Positions 13,275-17,601 of a DNA stretch of 17,601 bases are shown one piece after another; position 1 is the stretch's first letter; each line of letters opens with the position of its first letter. The stretch is from contig CAMDGW010000026.1 of the NCBI GenBank assembly GCA_945897695.1, forward strand, positions 1 to 17,601, in the 5' to 3' direction. The notes under the pieces were generated by a model. That model searched no databases and was not told the origin of the DNA. It was given only the letters and a program-made list of their open reading frames with translations. The DNA is from Pseudobacteriovorax antillogorgiicola (GTDB lineage: Bacteria > Bdellovibrionota_B > Oligoflexia > Oligoflexales > RGVZ01). Position numbers and translations under genes: made by a program.

Positions 13275-15242
13275 ATGCGCACATCGGGCATTATTTTGAT
13301 GATTTCACTTGCCAGCATTTGGGCCTGTAAACAGCGTCAAACCGCGTCGCGGGTAAAAATCGATACGGGATCGATGAAAGGGTTCATTTTACCTGGTAAA
13401 GGTTTTAACCTAGCTACCAACGATGTCTCCAACGCGGTGTGTGTTAGCGGCGATAAAATGACGTCAACTTCCGAAGAGTCTCCGGCAGATTCGGAAAAAC
13501 CCAGCTCGAGCACAGACACACTCGAGAATCAAAATAAGGATCCCGCCACCGGTAGCTCCATAAACGGTGGCGACACCAATCCAGTACCGGCAGGAAATAA
13601 TAGCGGAGAGCTGAAAAATGAGCCTGTGAGTCACGCATCGGACGACATACAAGACATTGGCGATATTGCCATTGAACATGCCAGTGAACGCCGCCAAGGC
13701 ATGAAACTCGGCGAGCAAGGCGGGGCAACCGATATCACGCTTTACTACTTAAACTCCACCCGCGACGTAGCAGCTGCTATTGACGCCACCTACGCAAACA
13801 ACGCTTCGGCCAGCATGACTAAAAAGAAAGTTAGTGGCGAAATAGCGTCAAATTTTGAGGCACAATTAAACACAAAATTTCAGAACTCACGGGAAAATAT
13901 CTATATTTTGATGCACGGCCGCAAGGAGTTCCCAGCCAAAGCTAGCAACGCCATTGTAAACGGTTACTTCAATAATAAGCATCGAAAACTGGTATTTGGA
14001 GCCAAGACATTGCCAGAAGACGAGAAGGCACTTGCCGAAAGCTGGCGTCGTTTAGTCGGCACCTGCGGCGACCATTTCGTAGAATACACAGTTCAAGGCA
14101 GAGAACTCTGGATGGTAGCTGTCATGAACAAGAGGAATTTTGAAGCTTCTATGGGCGGATCCGTGAACTACGGCGCAAAAGCCGGAGCTAAATTCGGAGA
14201 CACAGCTAGCGCCTCCAAAGAAATGAAAGCAGGAATCAAAGCTGACGGTTCTAATAAGTTCATGAGTCAGGCCGTTGATGTTGCCGTAAAGGCGCGTGGA
14301 CGTAATCAAGCTGAGGGCAGCAAATTAACCTTGGAAGACTCCTTGGCAGAAATGAACAAATTTCTTACCGCCGAAGAAACTAACAATGAAGCAGTTTTGA
14401 CCATTGGCATTAAGAGTTATGATGCTGTCACTTTTATGTTTGATTCTGAAATTGAAAAGCGTGGCGGTGACATTTTCACCCGCAAGATCCGTGACACTGC
14501 TCGCATGAATACAGACGTGCTTGCAAAACTTCTTACTGAAGAGAACTGGGCCTCCAAAGAAGCTGATCGCTTGTGGAATAGTTATGGTTGGGAGCAATGG
14601 AGTTTGGACCCGCGATTTCATAATGGAGTTGCCTCCCAATACAAGTCTTTAAAAGTGTATCTGCGCAAGATCTCAGATGCTTTTGAATATTGCGGCGGAC
14701 GTAGCGCTGACTTCAATAGTGTCTCCGCAGAATGTATTTCCATGGCAACTGCTGTGGCAGGATCAGGCCGTCCGCAGCTTCAGCTCCCAGAACCCTTCCC
14801 ACACGCCATTAATTTTTGGATGCCACCAGCTACCATTTCAGCTGCCGAGATGAAGAACTGGGGAAATGGATCAGGGGAAGTTACTTTTGATGAGGCAAAG
14901 AAAACCTGCTCAAGCGACAATCAGACTGGATGGACAATTCCTGGCCAAGATGACTGGAAGCGAGTTCTGGATGCCTCATACTTCTACACTAAATGGAAGA
15001 AAGATCAGGATCCAGGATACAAAGCTGATGAAGATAAAGTCTTCCTTAGTTATCCATGCGGACGCTTCAAAGGTGCAACCTTTTGGAGCGACAGAGCTGG
15101 AAGTGTCGTTCAAATGAACCACACATGCGACAGCTCGCAAATCCAAGATGCGGACGTTCCAAGTTCACAGCGATATAGCAGCTGGATCTTTTGGACAAAG
15201 GAAAAAGCAAGATTTGCTTGTATCCGCTACAAAGCAAAATAA
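13275..15242 (+). CDS. MACPF-like lipoprotein with DUF1566-type C-terminal domain
   Basis: 655 aa. A lipoprotein signal ends in IWAC with Cys18 followed by Lys, so outer-membrane lipidation is likely. GKGFNLATNDVSNAVCV (41-57) resembles the opening of MACPF-type domains, then a Ser/Asn/Asp-rich linker (about 60-128). The region 150-430 carries the MACPF-like signature as LVGTCGDHFVEYTVQG (260-275; family pattern Y/F-G-T-H-[FY]...GG), flanked by helical segments (165-205) and a Gly/Ala/Lys-rich stretch (292-330), the places where MACPF proteins keep membrane-inserting helices. The C-terminal ~135 residues look like DUF1566 (TGWTIPGQDDWKRVL, ATFWSD, FACIRYK). Pore formation or surface adhesion is plausible but unproven; GDH replaces the usual GTH. 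AAGGAGA precedes the ATG. No partner in the same direction. Confidence 0.65.
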   Translation: MRTSGIILMISLASIWACKQRQTASRVKIDTGSMKGFILPGKGFNLATNDVSNAVCVSGDKMTSTSEESPADSEKPSSSTDTLENQNKDPATGSSINGGDTNPVPAGNNSGELKNEPVSHASDDIQDIGDIAIEHASERRQGMKLGEQGGATDITLYYLNSTRDVAAAIDATYANNASASMTKKKVSGEIASNFEAQLNTKFQNSRENIYILMHGRKEFPAKASNAIVNGYFNNKHRKLVFGAKTLPEDEKALAESWRRLVGTCGDHFVEYTVQGRELWMVAVMNKRNFEASMGGSVNYGAKAGAKFGDTASASKEMKAGIKADGSNKFMSQAVDVAVKARGRNQAEGSKLTLEDSLAEMNKFLTAEETNNEAVLTIGIKSYDAVTFMFDSEIEKRGGDIFTRKIRDTARMNTDVLAKLLTEENWASKEADRLWNSYGWEQWSLDPRFHNGVASQYKSLKVYLRKISDAFEYCGGRSADFNSVSAECISMATAVAGSGRPQLQLPEPFPHAINFWMPPATISAAEMKNWGNGSGEVTFDEAKKTCSSDNQTGWTIPGQDDWKRVLDASYFYTKWKKDQDPGYKADEDKVFLSYPCGRFKGATFWSDRAGSVVQMNHTCDSSQIQDADVPSSQRYSSWIFWTKEKARFACIRYKAK

Positions 15243-15269
15243 TCTCGCCGCTTACAATATAAAACCTTG

Positions 15270-15290
15270 GGGAGGCCCTAGTGGCCTCCC
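15270..15290. terminator. Shared hairpin terminator between the MACPF-like gene and hmgA
   Basis: GGGAGGCC (15270-15277) and GGCCTCCC (15283-15290) pair perfectly around a five-base loop. TTAAATTTT follows on the plus strand and AAGGTTTTAT on the minus, so it can serve both genes, better for the plus strand. The hmgA TAG (15278-15280) lies in the loop. Confidence 0.7.
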
Positions 15291-16576
15291 TTAAATTTTG
15301 GCTTTATACCTTTCCAACAAGAAAGATAGTCCTGTTGCAAGGTAGAGCTCTCTAGTGCTTGCTTGGTTGGGTGATAAATCCAGCAAGATTCAAACATGAA
15401 CGCTAGCGTCTGCCCCAGATGTTCAGGCTTAAGCTTGGCCTCGGTCGCAGATTCAAAAGCTCCGGCATCCGGCCCATGGGCCTGCATGCAATTATGAAGT
15501 GACGAACCACCGGGCTCAAAACCACCTGCGGGCTTTGCATCGTAGACACCGTGAATCAGCCCCATGAACTCACTCATAATATTTCTATGATACCAGGGTG
15601 GCCTGAATGTATCCTCGGCAACCATCCAACGAGGTGGGAAAATCACAAAGTCAACATTGGCCTGCCCTGGAAGTCCAGATGGAGAGGTCAGAACAGTGAA
15701 AATTGACGGATCTGGGTGATCGAAACTCACGCTGTTAATCGTGTTAAATCGCTTTAGATCATATTTGTAGGGGGCATAGTTACCAAACCAACCAACCACA
15801 TCCAGAGGAGAGTGCCCAATATTGGCCTCCCACTGGTTACCGGAAAACTTGGTTACAAGTTTATATGATCCGGTCTTCTCTTCATACGAAGCTACCGGGT
15901 ATTCAAAATCCCTTGGGGATGCAAGGCCATTGGCACCTATCGGCCCTAAGTCTGGCAACTCCAGCTTTGCGCCGTACACTTCACAAATATAACCAACTGC
16001 AGCCTTTTCCAGCAGGCATACCTGAAACTTCACACCTCGAGGAATCACGCAAATCTCTGTTGGACCCACGTCCAGTATTCCCATCTCGGTTTTGAAGAGT
16101 AGTCGCCCCTGCTGAGGAACAATCAACATGTCGCCATCGCAATTATAAAAAAACCGATCGGTCATGTCCTTGTTACAACGATACAGGTGTACTGCACTTC
16201 CAACTCTGGTCTGAACACTGCCATTCATTGCAAATGTTTCAATACCCTCAATAAAATCTTTGGTGCCTTGAACCGCTGGCAGCGGGCTCCACCGAAGCTG
16301 CATTGGTGTCGCCGGACCCTCGACGTCTGGCGCACTTTTCCAAGACCCGTTTGCTATCTGATGAAACTGATCATGCATGACACTTGGTCTGATCCTGTAT
16401 AACCATGAACGGTAGTTTTGCTTTCGAGGCATCGTGAATGCCGTTCCACTTAGCTGCTCCGGATATAGGCCATGGGGCGGCTTTTGGGGAGAGTTCCGAC
16501 CAACTGGAACCGCGCCAGCCAACGCCTCCGTCAAATGTTCATTATTAAAGCCACAGATATATCTAAGCTCACTCAC
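15278..16576 (-). CDS. hmgA: Homogentisate 1,2-dioxygenase
   Basis: 432 aa. Fe(II) enzyme that opens homogentisate to maleylacetoacetate in tyrosine/phenylalanine degradation, cytoplasmic. The N-terminus RYICGFNNEHLTEALAGAVP and NSPQKPPHGLYPEQLSGTAFT match the family. Iron ligands are H330 and E336 in WYHRNIMSEF and H361 in SLHNCMQAHGPD; SFDHPDPSIFTVLTSPS carries the active-site His at 287. The frame extends to a TTG at 16633, but GGAGG lies five bases before the GTG at 16576, which gives the usual family N-terminus, and the predicted promoter lies at 16618-16646. Chorismate mutase lies upstream in the same direction. No fahA or maiA is in the window. Length is normal. Confidence 0.95.
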   Translation of the reverse strand: MSELRYICGFNNEHLTEALAGAVPVGRNSPQKPPHGLYPEQLSGTAFTMPRKQNYRSWLYRIRPSVMHDQFHQIANGSWKSAPDVEGPATPMQLRWSPLPAVQGTKDFIEGIETFAMNGSVQTRVGSAVHLYRCNKDMTDRFFYNCDGDMLIVPQQGRLLFKTEMGILDVGPTEICVIPRGVKFQVCLLEKAAVGYICEVYGAKLELPDLGPIGANGLASPRDFEYPVASYEEKTGSYKLVTKFSGNQWEANIGHSPLDVVGWFGNYAPYKYDLKRFNTINSVSFDHPDPSIFTVLTSPSGLPGQANVDFVIFPPRWMVAEDTFRPPWYHRNIMSEFMGLIHGVYDAKPAGGFEPGGSSLHNCMQAHGPDAGAFESATEAKLKPEHLGQTLAFMFESCWIYHPTKQALESSTLQQDYLSCWKGIKPKFKGGH

Positions 16577-16617
16577 GATTGCCTCCGAGACACTGTACAA
16601 GGACTGCATACAGCTGC

Positions 16618-16646
16618 AATGTACCTCTGCCAAATCTAATGGTCAA
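16618..16646 (-). promoter_or_regulatory. Sigma70-like promoter of hmgA
   Basis: On the minus strand TTGACC (16646-16641) and TACATT (16623-16618) are separated by exactly 17 bp. Transcription would start near 16611, leaving a leader of about 35 bases before the GTG at 16576. This allows hmgA to be expressed apart from chorismate mutase. Confidence 0.6.
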
Positions 16647-16654
16647 TTAATTGA
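16643..16654. promoter_or_regulatory. 12-bp perfect palindrome over the hmgA -35, candidate operator
   Basis: TCAATTAATTGA is a perfect palindrome that shares four bases with the -35 hexamer. A bound repressor here would block hmgA. The regulator is not in the window. Confidence 0.4.
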
Positions 16655-16710
16655 TATCTGGCGTAAAAATCAGCCCGAAGTGAGAACAGGGTCGAATAGA
16701 ATGATCGAGA

Positions 16711-16986
16711 TTAAACCGACTGAATATCTCGCGACCATTTTGCCAACAACTCGGTCAAATCATCGATCAAGTCCGAGGGCACGCGGCCTGCGGCAAGATC
16801 GAAATTTTTTTGTTTATTAAGCATCTCCTGCTTAGAGTCCAGGATTGGAGTGCCCGTGAGTTTTTTTGCGATACCGATTTTTCGAACAACGTCGATACGC
16901 CTGCAGACAATCTCGATCAGGTCGTCATCAACTTTGCGCAATTGTTGTCGCAACTCGTTAAGTTCTTGATTTTGATCGGAAGGCAT
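16711..16986 (-). CDS. Chorismate mutase, AroQ class
   Basis: 91 aa, all-helical AroQ fold that converts chorismate to prephenate for phenylalanine and tyrosine synthesis. Aligned with the E. coli P-protein mutase domain, the active-site residues are R13 (R11), R30 (R28), K41 (K39), D50 (D48), E54 (E52), S85 (S84) and Q89 (Q88). The exception is Q53, where E. coli has R51. Monofunctional: no dehydratase, dehydrogenase or DAHP-synthase part. AGGAGA precedes the ATG by about five bases. It follows the metallopeptidase-like gene by 30 bp and lies upstream of hmgA on the same strand, so synthesis and degradation genes of tyrosine sit side by side. The Arg-to-Gln change could lower activity or mark a variant. 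Confidence 0.85.
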   Translation of the reverse strand: MPSDQNQELNELRQQLRKVDDDLIEIVCRRIDVVRKIGIAKKLTGTPILDSKQEMLNKQKNFDLAAGRVPSDLIDDLTELLAKWSRDIQSV

Positions 16987-17016
16987 CCCATTCTCCTGCT
17001 ACGTGGCGCTCTGAAA

Positions 17017-17601
17017 TCATTTTTTAGAGAATTTGATAATTCGTCGTCCAACCGAACGACCGGCCCCATCAAAGACTTCCGCATTATAAAGCAAGCCATC
17101 ATCCGCCTTCACTGTTGCTGGAGCGAAGATTTTAAACTCACCTGCTGCACTCTGCACCTGCACGGCTGATGGGTTGGAACACGATTCTCGACCTTCGCAA
17201 ATTTTTACAGTATGAGCTTGATCTAGGCCAACACTAATCGTCAATGGGGTAACGTTAATATTTGCGGACTCTCCAAGGGCTGCAAAAATTTTACTATCAG
17301 CGCCAGCAGACGAGGTCACGAAATCATCCGTACAAGGATCTTCTTTTGTCAGCCCCTTCACTGAAAATGCATGATTGATCAGACACCAGTCTGAATGCCG
17401 GGTGGTCGTGTTATTGTCGTCATCAGCAAGTCTCTGAACAATTTTATACGAGGCAAGATAGCTATCTGCCTCTTTGAGATGAGAAAAAAACAGGGCCGCC
17501 GCTTTCTCATGTCCGGCATCACCGTATTTATTCATCATACGTTTGCGAAGCTCCCAGAACGCACCTCCGATAATCGCAGCGCCATGGTGCAACCGAGCCG
17601 A
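17017..17601 (-). CDS. C-terminal part of a secreted metallopeptidase-like protein (runs off the window)
   Basis: The last 194 codons of a gene whose start lies beyond the right edge; the frame continues through 17601, so any internal start is not meaningful. HHGAAIIGGAFWELRKRM followed by YKIVQRLADDDNN, WCLINHAF and KGL resembles the end of the catalytic domain in M4/M36-type zinc peptidases (pattern: DDDN...I..AF..HGL). The HExxH zinc motif would be upstream, outside the window. The final ~95 residues look beta-rich and contain two cysteines (KICEGRESC) that could form a disulfide, as in extracellular C-terminal domains. Family assignment is inferred from these short patterns. Chorismate mutase begins 30 bp downstream. 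Confidence 0.5.
   Translation of the reverse strand, partial: SARLHHGAAIIGGAFWELRKRMMNKYGDAGHEKAAALFFSHLKEADSYLASYKIVQRLADDDNNTTTRHSDWCLINHAFSVKGLTKEDPCTDDFVTSSAGADSKIFAALGESANINVTPLTISVGLDQAHTVKICEGRESCSNPSAVQVQSAAGEFKIFAPATVKADDGLLYNAEVFDGAGRSVGRRIIKFSKK

Noticed and set aside
13028..13318. 96-codon minus-strand ORF upstream of the miniprotein
   Set aside because: It overlaps the start of the MACPF-like gene and the miniprotein frame, has no start signal and no recognisable features.
1..17601. CRISPR array, tRNA/rRNA genes, insertion sequence or prophage genes
   Set aside because: No spacer-repeat array, no recognisable tRNA or rRNA, and no transposase, integrase or phage protein was seen.

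Overview
The window looks like chromosomal DNA of a Gram-negative bacterium that respires aerobically. It encodes cytochrome c maturation proteins, an oxygen-dependent haem-synthesis enzyme, homogentisate dioxygenase, a lipoprotein and several signal-peptide proteins. The mix of fused alpha/beta 2-oxoacid dehydrogenase E1, MtaB, a MACPF-like lipoprotein and a secreted metallopeptidase-like protein would suit Bdellovibrionota/Oligoflexia or another 'delta' lineage. That placement is an inference; there is no rRNA or tRNA here to test it.

Layout, left to right. (1) 1-263: no supportable gene; a cluster of GTAAC/GTTAC pentamers and a threefold 17-bp tandem repeat. (2) 264-3595, minus: a two-gene operon, a one-chain E1alpha-E1beta dehydrogenase translationally coupled to a FabD-like acyltransferase that lacks the malonyl-binding arginine. 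(3) 3684-4776, minus: an exported zinc enzyme of the S1/P1 nuclease / phospholipase C superfamily with its own terminator and a palindrome-rich upstream region. (4) 4936-9619, minus: hemF-ccmF-ccmH-short ccmI-like-two unknown membrane proteins, with ATGA overlaps joining ccmF to the first unknown gene. (5) 9741-12811, plus: sigma70-like promoter, then mtaB, a NadR-like gene and truC, so two tRNA-modification genes flank an NAD gene whose adenylyltransferase half looks degenerate. (6) 12819-15290: a probable secreted six-cysteine miniprotein (minus) divergent from a MACPF-like/DUF1566-like lipoprotein (plus), ending in a hairpin shared with the convergent hmgA. (7) 15278-17601, minus: the end of a metallopeptidase-like gene, an AroQ-type chorismate mutase, and hmgA with its own promoter.

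How the genes work together: hemF makes haem precursor and ccmF/ccmH attach haem to apocytochromes. Chorismate mutase feeds phenylalanine/tyrosine synthesis while HmgA cleaves the ring in tyrosine breakdown. The E1/acyltransferase pair may create and transfer an acyl group that is not malonyl. The least explained parts are the MACPF-like lipoprotein with its Cys-rich neighbour, the altered acyltransferase, and the eroded NadR domain. Many starts are TTG/GTG or lie inside longer open frames; starts were chosen from Shine-Dalgarno spacing and overlaps.
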